Origin: Falciphora oryzae
Lineage: Eukaryota > Ascomycota > Sordariomycetes > Magnaporthales > Magnaporthaceae
DNA length: 64,000 nt
Direction: 5' to 3'
Assembly: GCA_000733355.1 (NCBI GenBank)
Contig: JNVV01000069.1
Coordinates: forward strand, 18,018-82,017
Position 1 is the first letter of the stretch. Each line of letters begins with the position of its first letter. This document shows positions 30,381-42,919 of this stretch, piece after piece. The notes below the pieces were generated by a model. That model searched no databases, was not told the DNA's origin, and worked only from the letters and a program-made list of their open reading frames with translations. The translations under genes and the position numbers were made by a program.

Positions 30381-32961
30381 AGCCGGTCAAAATCAGCCTC
30401 GCGTTGATATTCTGCGCCGCCGTCGTCGCGCCTGTTGTCTTGCCACTATATTCCTGTCGGCCTGCCTGGCCATCCGCTGGTAACTTCCTCAGCCGCCGAC
30501 AAAATGGCAGCAACTCTGGGCATCCCAGCGCCTCCGTAGGGCGGTGCGTTTCCACGCTTCCCGCAAGCAATTAGTGTGCCTCCTCTTACATAGTTGACCG
30601 GGACGTGCCGGCGGCGATTCACAGGCGCTGTATTTATACGACAGGGTCGTCTCTTCCAACGCCCCCAACGTGCTTCAACTCTCCGAGAAGGGACACGTTC
30701 TACGCCCCTCGGCCGCCCTCAGCCTTCCCCTCTGCCAAGCTCGGCCGCCGTCCCCTTTCGCTAGGCCAGGTGCGATCAAGGCCCCTACCAAAGAGATGTA
30801 GACGCTCTGTGCATAAGAGCCTCTGGGGATGGACAAGGCCCCTGGAGCCACGCACACACACAAGACCTGCCAACCCTATCACCCCGGCCTCCAGGAAGCC
30901 CGACGGCTGCCAAAGGCGTCATCCGTGGCGCGAGGAGAAGGCTTCCGGGCTTTTTGTGCGAGGAATATTTTAGCACGGAGGACTAAAAAGCTATATATTC
31001 CGGCCATTATTTTCCTTTCTCCAGCACAGTTCTGTAACTCCTTTCACTAAAGAACAAATGGGAAGCAGAAAATGCACCAAGATACGCGCGTAGTAGATTT
31101 AGCAGGCTGCAAAATGGGACCGGGAACCGACGTCTCGACTCAACCCTCGTCTTCTCCCCGTCAACGTGTCCGTCTCGACTACGACTCACTCTTGCCGTAG
31201 GCTTATCTCAACAAAGGAGCCCATCCTGGAGGGCCGCTCCGTTCTCCGAGCACGTCGTCATGCGTAATTTAGGTGGTGCGACCAGAGTTTCATCTGATCG
31301 GTAAACGCCTGGCGCACACCGCAATACTGCAGCAGTTAGGTACCTGATGTAGGTGTTCGTGGGATCCGGGTCGGGGCGGGGAGGCTGTCGTATTGCGATG
31401 CTAGGAAACCCTCCTCCGTCTTCCAAGCACAGGAAAAGGGCTCTTCGTGCGAGCCTGGCTCCTTGTATAGAGGAGCCTGCAAAATCCTGGAGGCTTCCGT
31501 ACTAGGGATAAGCCCGGGAGGGCATATCTCCTGTAACGGGCACACCCCCCTTGTTTTGGCTCGGTGATCCCCGTGCCGGAGTCTCCACACGAGTAGGAGG
31601 GCCTCCCTGCAATATCCGTCCGCGTGCGACCTGTGGCTGCCCTTCCAACAGTAGGGAAGGCGGTCTCCTAGAAAACTATTTCCTCCAGGGCGGTCCGTGA
31701 TCCGGATCGTCACAACATGGACAAGCAACATGAGCCGGGCTCCTGCCTTGCCAATAGCCTGTCAGTGGGCTTGGGACAACAAAATCTTTGCGTCCTCCTG
31801 GCACGTCGGCGCGCGCCGTTCATGTTGGTGGGGTTTCGTGGAGGCCGCCGCATACCCCGCGGCTCGAAGACAAGTCGGCGAGGCTAGCCTGTGGATGTTG
31901 GATGGATGGGCTCTCAGCAGCAACGCAGTGACCGCCGACGAGATCCGCCATATGGTAAAAGAGAGGCTCCCGAATCGCGGCCTTGCGCTTCACCGCTGTA
32001 AGCGGGCACCTCAGCAGGATGTTGGGCGCCTGGCGGAAGGCCATTGTACGCAAATCTTTGCGCTCAATGTTTTGGGGCCGCCCCGTCGATGAAGTTTGAT
32101 CTTGCAGTTGCGTCAGGGTCGTGGTCGGAATCGCCCAGTACGATGGGATCGCCCCCGGGACACATCCTCCCCACGCACGCGCGTCAGGCATCCGTCCATG
32201 TCAAAGCCATCTTAGGGGTCGTCTAAGGCGGTAGGCTGGGCTTCGGGCTTGGCGTGTTTGGTCGGGAGTAGTCGTCGGGAATCCAACACGACCCTGGCTC
32301 GGGCCTTCGGCCTGGTACCGGGAGGTCGGAGGCACATGCTTGATGTGCGAGATGCTGACCCTGGGGCTTCTAGCCCCGAGGGTTGGAATCGGAGTGCTGA
32401 CGCTGTCTACTCCGCAGCAGGAAAGTCCCGAAATGAAGTCACCCTTCGCGGGCGAGGTGAACTGGTGCTGGCGGCAGTGGCGGCTGAGGCCCGCTGTGGA
32501 CTTGTTCCCCGAGGTATGCGCATGTTTGGGTTTGCGAGAAGAAGCACGGGCAGAGGCTGGCCGGGTCGCTTGCTTGCGGCCACGAGAAGTGGGCTCGGGT
32601 GCGCTGAAAGCGGCCCGGTTCTCGGCCGAGACCTTGCTGATAGTTGCCCGACGCGATGCACTCAACCTCCTGCTTGACGCGTTGGCGCGGGTTCGCGTGG
32701 CATGGTGGTGGATCGTGGAGGACGGCGCGAGTGGATGCTACTCGACCAGCGCTGCACTTCGCTGGATTTAGAGGTGCAATTTCGCTTTCGTGTTCGGCAC
32801 TTGTTAGAATAGTCAGTCGTTTGAAGAGGAGCGATGAGGCAGTGGGAGAGAAGCGCAAGGTGGTGGGAGAAGCGCGAGGCAGTGGAATAGGGCCAGGGAG
32901 CGGGCTGAGACCGAAGGGAGAGCCAACCTTGCGTCGGTAATTTGTGCCATCTTCGCAGCAT
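30381..32961. other. No recognised gene
   Basis: About 2.6 kb after the beta-mannosidase stop. Several 100-150 codon frames overlap on both strands, but none shows domains, convincing codon bias or paired splice sites. A TATA-like GTATTTATAC lies at about 30629. Confidence 0.45.
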
Positions 32962-33597
32962 CTATCGCCTGGCCGTTATTGTGTCGTTGTCCTGTTTATA
33001 CCTTGCAGTCTCTTCGTCTCGAGGAGGCTGTAACAGAGTGAATAAGCTGCTCCGACCTATCCATTCATGGTGATTGGTGTTGGACGGGTGACTTCCATCG
33101 TCTGTATTGACAAGCACGCCCTCGGTTCGAGACCATGGTTGGCTGGTACCCTGGAACGATGTTGTGTATCTCGCAGACAGTCTGTGAATAAGCCTCGGGT
33201 CTTGGCCCATTGTTAGACGAGGGACAATATGAGTACCTCCTCGCAAACAGTCATCTTCTGAATCACCAAGGCTGTTCACAGTAGTGAAAGACGTTGAGTA
33301 GCTGGAACAACATGACGTGGTCTCTTCACCGAAGCATCCGTCAATATAATTACGTGTGTCCTCGCTAGACAACTTGGGATCTTGCTCCTGAACTACTTGC
33401 TGTCCTTTCAAGATACAGTCGATTCCCACAAGCAATACTCTTGATCTTCTCATTCCCGCGAAGCAAAACAGACCTGGGTCAAGCTTGTTATACGTAGCCT
33501 CTGTCAGGATGTCCTCCAACCAGCAAGTACGTACAATGACGGCTCCAGGGAAAAAAAAAAAAAAAAGGACGGTAACCAGACCAAAGACAACCATCAC
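32962..33597 (-). CDS. Hypothetical protein, doubtful
   Basis: Uninterrupted 211-codon minus frame. The N-terminus has a hydrophobic Phe-rich stretch encoded partly by a homopolymer run at 33551-33566; the rest is hydrophilic with scattered Cys and no known motif. It may be a chance frame. Confidence 0.2.
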   Translation of the reverse strand: MMVVFGLVTVLFFFFFPGAVIVRTCWLEDILTEATYNKLDPGLFCFAGMRRSRVLLVGIDCILKGQQVVQEQDPKLSSEDTRNYIDGCFGEETTSCCSSYSTSFTTVNSLGDSEDDCLRGGTHIVPRLTMGQDPRLIHRLSARYTTSFQGTSQPWSRTEGVLVNTDDGSHPSNTNHHEWIGRSSLFTLLQPPRDEETARYKQDNDTITARR

Positions 33598-33611
33598 TAT
33601 GCTAACAGCCG

Positions 33612-33800
33612 GTGATACAGAGCAAATCCAAGCCCATACCTGTCGATAAAACCACCTGGGAGACTTTTGTCGGCTACGCCACCTCGAAGGCCATGGTAGA
33701 CGCAGCGCAACCCCAGATCGACAAGGTGATGCAAAAGACAGAAACCCTCAAGAATACGGGCAAGGAAACCGCTGCCGCTTGGGAAAAGATGAAGAAGTGA
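33612..33800 (+). CDS. Small helical protein or last exon, doubtful
   Basis: A 62-codon stretch ending in TGA, rich in Lys, Ala, Thr and Gln and predicted helical (AMVDAAQPQIDKVMQKTETL). There is no ATG at its start. A good branch-acceptor pair, GCTAACAG, lies just upstream (about 33602-33609), so it may be the final exon of a gene whose upstream exons I could not identify. Confidence 0.25.
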   Translation: MIQSKSKPIPVDKTTWETFVGYATSKAMVDAAQPQIDKVMQKTETLKNTGKETAAAWEKMKK

Positions 33801-34059
33801 GCTCGAGCTGCCTCTGACAAGAAGCGTGCAGTCATAATTCGCACTGACAACTCTTTTTCTGTGCACCGTTGTCTGTGCTCGCCCGCAGGGGACAGGACTC
33901 CAAGTAAACAATGCCTGGCTATTCACCGAAAGAATTAGCGGTTATTCGTGCCCTGAGATGCTCCGTAAGCACGGGCGAGACCCTGCGAGGCTCAGTGGTG
34001 GCGCTGTCTGGGAGTGCGCCGCCAAAAACGCCCCTCCAGTGCTGCCCTGCCCGCCCCCT

Positions 34060-34205
34060 GTAGAACGGGGGGAAACCGTCTCTGGACGAGAAATTAGGCC
34101 ACCAGAACGGGGGGAAACCGCCTCTGGACCAGAAGCCAAGCCGCCAGAACGGGGGGAAACCGTCTCTGGAAGAAAATAGGCCGCGAGAACGGGGGGAACC
34201 CGCCG
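34060..34205. repeat. Minisatellite, about 48-bp unit, 3-4 copies
   Basis: AGAACGGGGGGAAACCGYCT followed by CTGGAC-AGAA occurs at about 34063, 34107 and 34156, with a shorter unit at about 34190. No gene assigned. Confidence 0.85.
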
Positions 34206-35235
34206 CGCGCTCTGGCCCAGAAATTCCACCCGCTCCAGCAAAAACCTCCTTGGCCAGCACAACACACCTGTTCCGCCCACCTGATCTGATCTTCTTCTCT
34301 TCCTGGCGCCCAACCAAGGCATTTCACAGACGCCCAAGACGGCGACAGAGTCCAAGGGATGCATGCAGCATGCTGATCCACTAGTATTTTATTTAATCTA
34401 TGTCCGTTGCTATGATTCCCTGGCAAGCCAGCCAAGCAATAATTACATGCACACTTGGTGCCCGCAGAGCCCGGGCGTGTGCAGTCGGGGATCGAGTTCC
34501 TTTCCTTGTGCAGCCCCGCGTGCCGGACACAGACGGAGATGGCCCACAAGCCCACCCGACGACGCATCCCCACACTGCAGCAAATGACGCCTGTCACCTC
34601 TCTGCCCCTCCAGACCACGTTACGTCATGCTGGGCACTGGGCTTTGACGTCCCACGGCCTCCAGAGCCATGCCCGTACACTCCTTCGAGGCGCTTTTACA
34701 GACGGAGAAACACGCGGGACAGACAGCACGCGGGGCAGATAAGGGACTGGGAGACCCGACGGCAGAAAGGCGAGTCAAGCAAGGGTCGGCCAACGTGGAT
34801 GATCCCCCGCTCCAAGCTCGTGTGGGCCCTTGAAGAAGCCAAGGCGACTCAAGCAACTCAAGCATTCCCGGCATCGGCAGCCATCGCAGACCGCTCCTGT
34901 CAAAATCCACTCTCTTTTTCTCTGTCGGGACGGCCGACTCGGGCAGGCAAGGCCCCGGGGCACGCCGACCCAACCCCGTCTGATGGGGCGCTGTCTTTAA
35001 CAAAGTTTGAGCTGGGGTTTGACGCGAGCCAGTAGGGTCGTGCTGCCCGGAAAACCCCGCGATAGAGCCAGTTCAGGAGAGCAAGACCTGCGTGTATATC
35101 TTGGCGAGCTGTTCCTCCGAACTGCGGCTGTCGATCGTCTGTCATTCCAAAGTTCAGACGTCGCGTGCGTTGTGCTTACCTAACACTGCTGACCCACTCA
35201 TCCACAAAAGGGACGACCAATCGTGTGCCGTCAGG
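34206..35235. other. No recognised gene; upstream region of the P450
   Basis: Overlapping unsupported frames only. The last few hundred bases form the P450 5' region. Confidence 0.4.
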
Positions 35236-36814
35236 ATGGCGATCTGGGGCTTGATTGGTCTTGGGGTTCGTCATTCCCTCACTCCAGCGCTCCTCCATCC
35301 CCTACCCCAGCACATCTCGTCCATAACTGACAGCCCGCCGCACCCAGCTCGTCTTGTTCCTCGTGGCCAAGTGCATCTACAATGCCTTCCTCCACCCCCT
35401 GCGCAGCTTCCCCGGCCCGCGGCTGGCCGGCATGACGCGCCTCTACTTCCTCTGGTTCGACGTGCGCGGCCTCAGCCACTGGACCGTCAAGCGCTGGCAC
35501 GAGCAGTACGGCCCCGTCGTCCGCGTCGCCCCGGGCGAGCTCTCGTACTCGGACGGCGGCGCCTGGCAGCCCATCTACGGCTTCGCCCAGAAGGACGGCA
35601 CCGGCAACTTCGAGAAGGACGCCAAGTTCTGGAACAGCAACCCCAACGGCGCCCAGGACATCCTGACGGCCGGCCACGAGAGCCACAAGCGCATGCGCCG
35701 CCTGCAGAACCCGGCCTTCTCCGACCGCGCCCTGCGCGCCCAGGAGTCCGTCATCACCGGCCACGTCGACCACCTCGTCGCCCAGCTGCGCAGGCGCGCC
35801 GGCCCGGGCGCCGAGGACGGCGGCGTCGTCGACCTCAACTCGTGGTACAACTTTGCCACCTTCGACATCGTCGCCGACCTGGCCTTTGGCGAGCCCTTCC
35901 ACTGCCTCCGCGACGGCGAGTGGCACTGGTGGCTGCGCGCCGTCTTCGACATCTTCCAGGCCGCCACCTTCCTGCGCGCCTGCAACCGCTTCCCCGTCCC
36001 GCTCAACTACCTGCTGCTGGTCTTCGCCATCCCGCGCGGCCTGATCGCCACCCGCAAGAACCAGTTCGCCTTTGGCGCCGAGCGCGTCACCAAGCGCCTC
36101 GAGCAGGAGACGGACCGGCCCGACTTCATGCACTACCTCCTGCGCGGCGAGGGCGAGAAGGGCATGACGCGCGACGAGCTCGACGGCGCCGCCCAGGTCT
36201 TCATCGCCGCCGGCAGCGAGACCACGGCGACGGCCCTGGCCGCGGGCACCTACTACCTGTGCGAGAACCCCGCGAGCCTCGCCGAGCTGACCGCCGAGGT
36301 CCGCGCCGCCTTTGAGTCCGAGGACCAGATCACGCTGCAGGGCACCGCGGCCCTCCCCTTCCTCAACGCCGTCGTCGACGAGACCCTCCGCATCGCCCCG
36401 CCGGGGCCCGGCAGCTTCCCCCGCGTCGTGCCCGAGGGCGGCAGAACCGTCTGCGGACGCTTCGTGCCCGGGGGATACTCGGTCGGCATCCACCACCTCT
36501 CGGTCAGCCGGTCGCCCGACAACTTCCGCGACCCGGAGTCCTTCAGGCCCGAGCGGTGGCTGCCCGAGCACCCCAACCACGCCCCCTACGCCAACGACAA
36601 CCGGGCCGCGTCTCAGCCCTTCTCGTTCGGGCCTCGAAACTGCATCGGCAGGAACCTGGCGCTGACCGAGTTCCGCCTCATCCTGGCGCGCGTGGTGTGG
36701 AACTTTGACCTGAGGATAGTCCCGGACAGCGTCGGCTGGCTGGGCAGGCAGAAGATGTTTACGACGTGGCACAAGACCGAGCTGAAGATCGAGCTCTCCT
36801 GCAGGGAGAAGTAA
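35236..36814 (+). CDS. Cytochrome P450 monooxygenase, membrane-anchored
   Basis: Two exons: 35236-35265 (10 codons) and 35348-36814. The 82-bp intron GTTCGT...CCCAG has a CTGAC branch site. The product of about 498 residues opens with a hydrophobic ER anchor (MAIWGLIGLGLVLFLVAKC) and the proline hinge FPGPRL. It has the I-helix motif AGSETTA, the ExxR pair Glu355-Arg358 (DETLR), a PERW block and the heme loop FSFGPRNCIG with ligand Cys442. Without exon 1 there is no ATG or anchor, which supports the splice. The sequence style resembles fungal CYP65-like enzymes acting on secondary metabolites. Its substrate cannot be inferred and no biosynthetic backbone gene is nearby. Confidence 0.9.
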
Positions 36815-38346
36815 CGAAGCGATCAAGCACATACAAGATGAAGAGCAAGCCAAGGCAAAGTGCTACATAGGTGAAGAATACGGAAAGGGAAGCCTTCGTC
36901 ATCAGCTCACGTCAGATCACCTGCTCCGTCGCCCTCCGCCAGATGGAGGCCCGCGTGAAGGAGGCCGTGGCCGAGGCCCTCTTCCTACTCTTCTGGGACG
37001 GCGGCATTCCTTTTTTTTCAACACCGAGCACAAGCGTTGGAGAGAGGCGGAATATCTCAAGAGTCCTGTGGGGATTTCCCAGTCATCCGCCTCTAGGCGG
37101 GCAGCCCGTTACATCGGGGGTACGTCTCTCCATATCTCGAAAAAGGAGGAAAACGGGAAATCAAGAATAAAAAAATAAAAATAAAATATAAAAAACAAGA
37201 AGAGAGGCAGCTGGTTTCTCTCGTTGGTCTGGCCCGTTCTCGTGAGGTCAAGACAGCCAAGAATGTGTGTCTCGGGAGATCATTTATTTCCTTCCAACGT
37301 GACACCCTCATGCGTCGGTTCGTTTTTTGCTCATCTTCCCCTCGGACATGCACGTGCACAACAATGACGCCAACAGGCTTTGTTGGCGCTCGGCGTGCAA
37401 ACAAAGACAACAGTCATGACGGGGTGCAGGCAGATGGTCGCACCCGCTTGTGCACAAAGCGTCAAAGCTGCTATTTTTGGCACGTCACGTCTGTTTTCTG
37501 GGACGCAGGGTGACTTCGCGTGGCTGACGCTCGGCAGGGCTGCTGCAAGGTGCGTGTGTATTGTAGGTACCTAATTATATGTCCTGGTTCCATGGCTCTG
37601 TGTCACCCCGTCTTTAGCCGCATCGGCAGAATTACCCTCCAGCCCCAGGACGACATGCCATCAGCCCAAGCCTTCGGGTCGTCGACTCGGCTCAGCCGGT
37701 GGCCAGGACGCTATGCTCTCCTAACGCGACTACAGGATCCGAGCTCGTGGTTCATGTTTGTCGACAGAGGCCGTGCAGACGGGCAAGTTTGAGAGCCCAA
37801 ACGTCTTTGTTTGCTTCTGTCCCGAAATGCGACACGGCCGCCACAAGTCGTAGGCTCACGCAAAAGACCCGGTAGCTTTAGTAGAGGCCCGGGGCGCCGG
37901 GGACCGGCAAAAAGTCTTGTTGGAAATGCATCATCATCATAATCATCCGACATCGCCCGGTTCCCTTTCCCCGAGTAGGCGTCTCCTCTTTCAGCTCCCA
38001 AGGCATCACCAAAAGCCCCGGACGGACATCACTGCGTGGTGTGAAAGTGGCTTGATTGACTTATGCGGAGACGGATACGTAGAAATAGACTCAAAGAGAG
38101 TCAGCAAGAGAATGTAAGAAAAGGTTTTGATGCCAAAGGAGAAACCCTGGTTCTTCGGAGGGCCAAGCGCCGCCATAGGAGAGAGCCCGACGGAGGACAG
38201 GACGTCATCCCGTTCCCATTTTAGCTTTCTACCACCCCTGACAAGCGTTCCGGAATCTCGACCCTTGAACAATCATTTCACCAATCTGTCCACACCGCCC
38301 CGGCTGCTTCCCTAGAACAGCGCGGCGGCTCGCAGCCATCGGCCGC
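36815..38346. other. No recognised gene
   Basis: 1.5 kb between the ends of the P450 gene and the convergent DUF4360 gene. Only short unsupported frames and A/T homopolymer tracts near 37170-37195. Confidence 0.5.
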
Positions 38347-39084
38347 TCACTTCCTGCAGGGGCGCCAGAAGAGGTTGAGCTGCTGGGTGAAGGCGACGGT
38401 GGCGTCGTCGTCCGAGATGATGCCCGTGGCCTTGCTGTTGCCGCCCCTGTTGGTAAGGCTGATGCGGTTGTTGATGTTGAGGATGCCGTTGGCGCCGCAG
38501 GGCGAGTAGATGTAGCTCGAGGTCGGCACGCTGTCGGCCTTTGTGTAGACCTGGCCCTGGGCCCAGACGCCGCCGCCCGTGATGGACGTCTTGGTCGTCG
38601 TCGTCGACGGCGCGTCCTGGCTGAAGTAGTAGGTCGAGTAGAAGTCGCCCTGGATGCCCGCGTCGAGCTGCGCGTACCCGTGGTACGTGCTGTCCACCAC
38701 GGCGAACTGGAAGCCGCCCGGGTACCGGAGGTTCAGGTGCAGCTGGCAGTTCTTGGTCCTCTCCTTGGGGTCGTATCCGGGCCCGATGTAGGTCTGGAAC
38801 GCGTCGAAGCCGAAGGTGATGACCTGGGCGTGTATCCTCCTTGTCAGCTTTGGTCGAGGAAAAGGAGTCGATGAGCACGGCTACAACAGCAATGAACTCA
38901 CAGTACGGTCCGACGAGATGCTGGTCGACACGGTGCCCTGGGGGCAGCCGTTGCCAGAGAAGCTGGCGCTGACAATCTGGATCTGCTTGGGGTCCGGGCC
39001 GTCGGCCTGGCCGGCACCGCCGCCGGGCAGGTTCACCGGGGACGCGGCGACCAGGGCAGGGAGGAGGAAAGCGATGCAACGCAT
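38347..39084 (-). CDS. Secreted DUF4360 family protein
   Basis: Two exons on the minus strand, 39084-38902 and 38823-38347, with a 78-bp intron (GTGAGT...CCCAG, branch GCTGAC) that joins SSDRT to [10 protein letters not shown] in frame; 219 residues. The N-terminus is a signal peptide ([14 protein letters not shown], cleavage near Ser-Pro). Family hallmarks are NGCPQGTVS, a central [15 protein letters not shown] and GYAQLD. DUF4360 proteins are small secreted beta-rich fungal proteins of unknown function. A TATAAATA lies about 190 bp upstream (39275-39282). Confidence 0.88.
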
Positions 39085-39274
39085 TCTGATTTCGGGGCTG
39101 CGATGTGCAGAGACAGGTCAGGTGTAGCGAGTAGCTGGTTGGCTGGCGTGCCTGGAGGGAGAGAAGGGTATGTATGCGCGGCGAAGGGAAGACCTATCAG
39201 ACTGGAGCGGGTGCTGGAGCTGGGGCTGATGTGGGATAGAAGACGACGGTCGAGATCTCGGTCGACGGGCTCTG

Positions 39275-39282
39275 TATTTATA
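39275..39282 (-). promoter_or_regulatory. Probable TATA box of the DUF4360 gene
   Basis: Minus-strand TATAAATA, about 190 bp upstream of the ATG at 39084. There is no direct evidence of the transcription start. Confidence 0.45.
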
Positions 39283-39299
39283 CTCGTTTTTCCCACGAT

Positions 39300-41602
39300 G
39301 CTCTCTCGGTGGCGGCCATGGCGCCACCCGCCTCGGGCCACCCTGCAGTGTCTGGCGACGCGTAGCTATTCCTGTCCCAGACCGGGTTCGCTTCCGCAAA
39401 AGACGCCCTTGGCGGGGCGCCAGGGGTGGAAGGCAGCCCCAGGCCAAGCAGCAGGCGATTCTGTCGTCCGAGGCAGCAGAGTAGCTTAGGCTCGACAGAC
39501 GACCAGTCGGAAGGGCGGAACGCCAATCTGGATGCAGCCTCAGCACTGGTGAGATCTGAGAGACGCAAACGATCCAGCCCAGCGGCACGCGCCCTTTGGG
39601 AGTGGCAGGGCATCTAGCCCGACGGGGAAGCGAGGCGGAGTTGGAAAAAGGCGGAGGCGAAACGAGGGCACCGATATCGATTAGATTGGGGTCTAAATTG
39701 CTCGTCGACAGCCCGGTGCTACCGGCCTCAGCCTCGGAGCTGGCTGTCGCCATGCGGGAGAGTAGGGCGTGACCTCAGCGCCGTGTTTCCTGTGGCCGAT
39801 ATCGTCTTGTTTCCGCCTCCCGCCCATGGCCGACCCATGGTTTCCACCCCAAAGGTCGCGCAAGCGTCGGCGCCTGCAGCAGACCCTGCTGCTTCAAGGT
39901 CTGCTCCGTCTGCCCATTCCGACCCGTAATGGCCGCTGGTTTGGGCGCCCTCGCCGTGTCGTTCGTTGTCCCTGCAAATTTGCGGATGAAAAGGAGGATA
40001 AATGAAACCCATATTAAGGCGGGACCTGGCCAGCTCTTATGGCGCCGGCCTGGCCCTCCCAAAATGGAACAGGCTGCTCAGCAGCTCGGAGACCTGCTGC
40101 AAACGAGTGACCCTGCTTGGCGATTCTCCTGGAAGCTGGGTTGATGCCGTGGGCTCCCGTTCGCGCAGCCACAGCCCCTTTCTTGGATGTGCCTCGTCCC
40201 ACCGGCCTCGATGCTTCGGGTTTCACGCGGCATGCCGCAGCTCTAGATGACGGCGCGCTGCCCCAAATCTTTTTATAGAATCTCGGCAGGCCAAACCTCG
40301 TGTGATTCGGCCCGGGTTTGGAGACGACCTCGTAATCATGGGCCGCTGGCTGTGTTGCTGTCCGTCCGCGGAAGAATGTCGTGGCCGAGGTTGCGACCGT
40401 CACAGGTGCCTATCCAAGGTGCTCTGGGCGACTCTTCCATTCGAATGCTTCATTTCCTTGCGGAGCAGCTCACCGTCCGAAGCTGTGAGACGGCAGTCCA
40501 CACCCTTCCAAGGCTGAGTCCGGGGTGCAGGCAGAGCAGTGCTCGGGAGAACCCCTGTATGCGAGTCGACCTACGAGCCGCCTCGTGTCTTCTGGCTCGC
40601 AGTCTGCGCAGTTCTACCGGGCTCATGGTGGGTGCTTGGCCAAATGTGTCGTCTCCAACGTGCCGCTTGTGCGCGCCCAGCGGCGTCTTGTCGTCGACGC
40701 CCGTTCACTCTCCTTGGCGACATCCGACATTGACACCCTGCAGAGCGCCTCGTGTTTCCCTCGATATCGAGTCCGCCGCAGAGCGACCGGGTAGTAGGAT
40801 CGAGTCTGGGCAGGCCGAGATCCGGGTGCTCTGATCAGGAACTGAAAAAAAAAAGGTTTCTATTTTTGTGGCAACGCCGACCTTGGTTGATTATCCTGTA
40901 TTAATTAGTCAACAGCTAAGCGGTCTGCGGGCGCGACGTGGTATGCATACCCACCAGACAACACCTGCCTCCCGCCGAGCTGTACCGGTTTGGTCTGTTT
41001 CTTGATCAACTTGGCGCTTCCAGCCACCGCGGCTTGCCGCTGCTGCATGGTATGACACTGACGTGACCGACCTTGACGACGACGACCTTGACAACGACAA
41101 CCTTGCCGGCTCCCGACTGGCAAGTCTGTCCTTCAGGGAAACTTCAGGGAAATTCCGGTTCACCATACATCAGGATGGTGCCCTCCCGTTGGGCCCTCTA
41201 GTGCCCATGCCTCAGTTTCTCGACAGGGCCGAAACTGAGACTACTACTGCAGAAGTTGATTTTAGGTTCTATCCCCTAAGGCCGCACCGTGAAAAGAGGG
41301 CGGGTATTGGTGCGTGTGATGTAATTGGGGCCAGGAGCGGCCCACTAACAAGAAAAAAGCCACGCCATGGGCGTGCCAGTGTTGGTCCCTGGCGCTTGCT
41401 TCCGCGGTGCTCGAGGATGGAGAGATTCCAGAACCACTTTCTTTCTATCAGACTCTTTAATTTTTTTCCCAGTCCCATCTCAAATTCAACTCCACCGGGA
41501 TCGCCTGTGAACCACGTCCCACTCGTTTCCCTCCACCCTCTCTGGAACCTTGCTCTCATTTCTCCCAACGCTATGCTTCGGCACGGCTGAGGTGCAAGCA
41601 TC
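39300..41602. other. No recognised gene
   Basis: 2.3 kb of GC-rich sequence with many overlapping frames on both strands, none showing a domain or a coherent splice model. A poly-A run is at about 40842-40855. Confidence 0.45.
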
Positions 41603-42607
41603 ATGGCACCCTCGCGAAGCACGCAGGACGGCCCTGTCCAACCCCTCTACTACCGCGTCCGCCAGCTTCGACCGAGGCCCCGACCCCCGAAGCCCACCAA
41701 GGTGAAGTGGGTGTGGGACTTCAAAGCAAGAGTCAATCTGTTGAAGACCTCCTTGAAGGGTATCGAGCCCTCATTCACGACTCTCCCGAACCGCAAAGTG
41801 CCGCCAGTCAGGTAGATAATACATCCAGCCATATGGCCGCCGTTTTCCGCTAATCATTTGGGTTTAGGGGCGACAACGACGACGACCGCCCTCTATCGGA
41901 AACTAAGCAGGCGTATTATGTCGCTCGCCTAGAGGCCTACTCGTTGTTGTCTCGATCGTACGCCGTTGCGAACTTATGCAAACTTGGCTTTCCCACGTAA
42001 TAATCAGACGCGTCATTGTTTGGTTAGGGATGCTGCTAACACATTGGAAATTGCCCACAGGCGGAAAGACTTTGTCGTCTGCGGCGGCCTCGCTGTATTC
42101 GAGTATGTGGCCTTTGAGATGAAACCACAACCGCGGACCAACCTCGCTTACGTGGAGCTTCCCATGGTGGGAGAGCGGCGTAAGAAGAAACCCGACTACA
42201 ATAGAGTGGTTGCTCTCATCCATGCGAACCAACCATCCCCAACTATCGTCGTTACGAAGGGGACAGATGGACGCTTCATCAACATTCTAAGCTACGGCCA
42301 CGCCCCGGCTGCAGGGGAGGACCAGACAGACGTCAAGACCAAGAGGGAGCCAGGCCAGGACGATGCCCTCACGACTACACAGGAGGAGGACCAGACAGAC
42401 TTCGAGACCAAGAGGGAGCCAAGCCAGGAAGACGCCCACACGACCTCAGGGGAGGACCAGACAGGCATCAAGACCAAGAGGGAACCAGGCTACGGACCCG
42501 CGCAGGACAAAGTGGTCATCGAAATCTCCCGGTATCGCTTTAAGTTGTCCGACGAGGAGGTCAGCAACAAGATGAGGGCCTTGATTAAGAAGCTCACCCA
42601 AACCTGA
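41603..42607 (+). CDS. Unrecognised protein with EDQT...TKREP repeats
   Basis: Three exons restore one frame: 41603-41811, 41868-41996 and 42061-42607 (introns 56 and 64 bp; GTAGAT...TTTAG, and GTAATA...CACAG with a GCTAAC branch); 294 residues. The N-terminus is basic and Pro-rich. The middle (FVVCGGLAVFEYVAFEM...LAYVELPMV) looks globular with beta strands. The C-terminal part has three units of about 18-20 residues of the form GEDQT-x-x-KTKREPG, then a KLSDEEVSNKM helix. I do not recognise the family. The neighbour 313 bp downstream is also unrecognised and on the same strand. Confidence 0.7.
42299..42495 (+). repeat. In-frame tandem repeat of about 57-60 bp within the 41603 gene
   Basis: GAGGACCAGACAG followed by AAGACCAAGAGGGAGCCAGG recurs at about 42314, 42386 and 42452 with small differences, encoding Glu-Asp-Gln-Thr...Thr-Lys-Arg-Glu-Pro. 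Confidence 0.8.
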
Positions 42608-42919
42608 CGAGGCGAGATGCGGTCAGGGCCACATGGGAGTCAGAGGGAGAGCGTGTAAGAAGATTATGACAAGGTTCTTTCGTTTGGCAGCCTCACGGGA
42701 TGGACGCGAGGCGTGCTGAGCTGGGGCTGGTCGCTTGCAGACGGGGTGTAGTCACTGCGTTGCTTGTAAAAACACATACGTCCACATACCTCTCCACCAC
42801 TCGGTTCTCTTCTGTTTGCTTTGCCCACGTCTATAAATTGTTGCACCTTCGCACCTGGCCTACTCCCTCAGCCCATCTCCTCGTTCACCTTTTTGTCCAT
42901 AGTCCTTACAGCTCTCAAG

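Noticed and set aside
32201..32771. Overlapping 140-155 codon frames on both strands
   Set aside because: Mutually exclusive, Arg/Ala/Ser-rich, no recognised domain; typical of GC-rich noncoding DNA.
33122..33135. tRNA B-box-like sequence GGTTCGAGACC
   Set aside because: The flanks do not form a T-arm or an acceptor stem, and no A box is at the right distance.
35092..36315. 407-codon frame overlapping the P450
   Set aside because: GC-rich shadow in another frame, full of Arg/Pro/Ala; the P450 frame has all family motifs.
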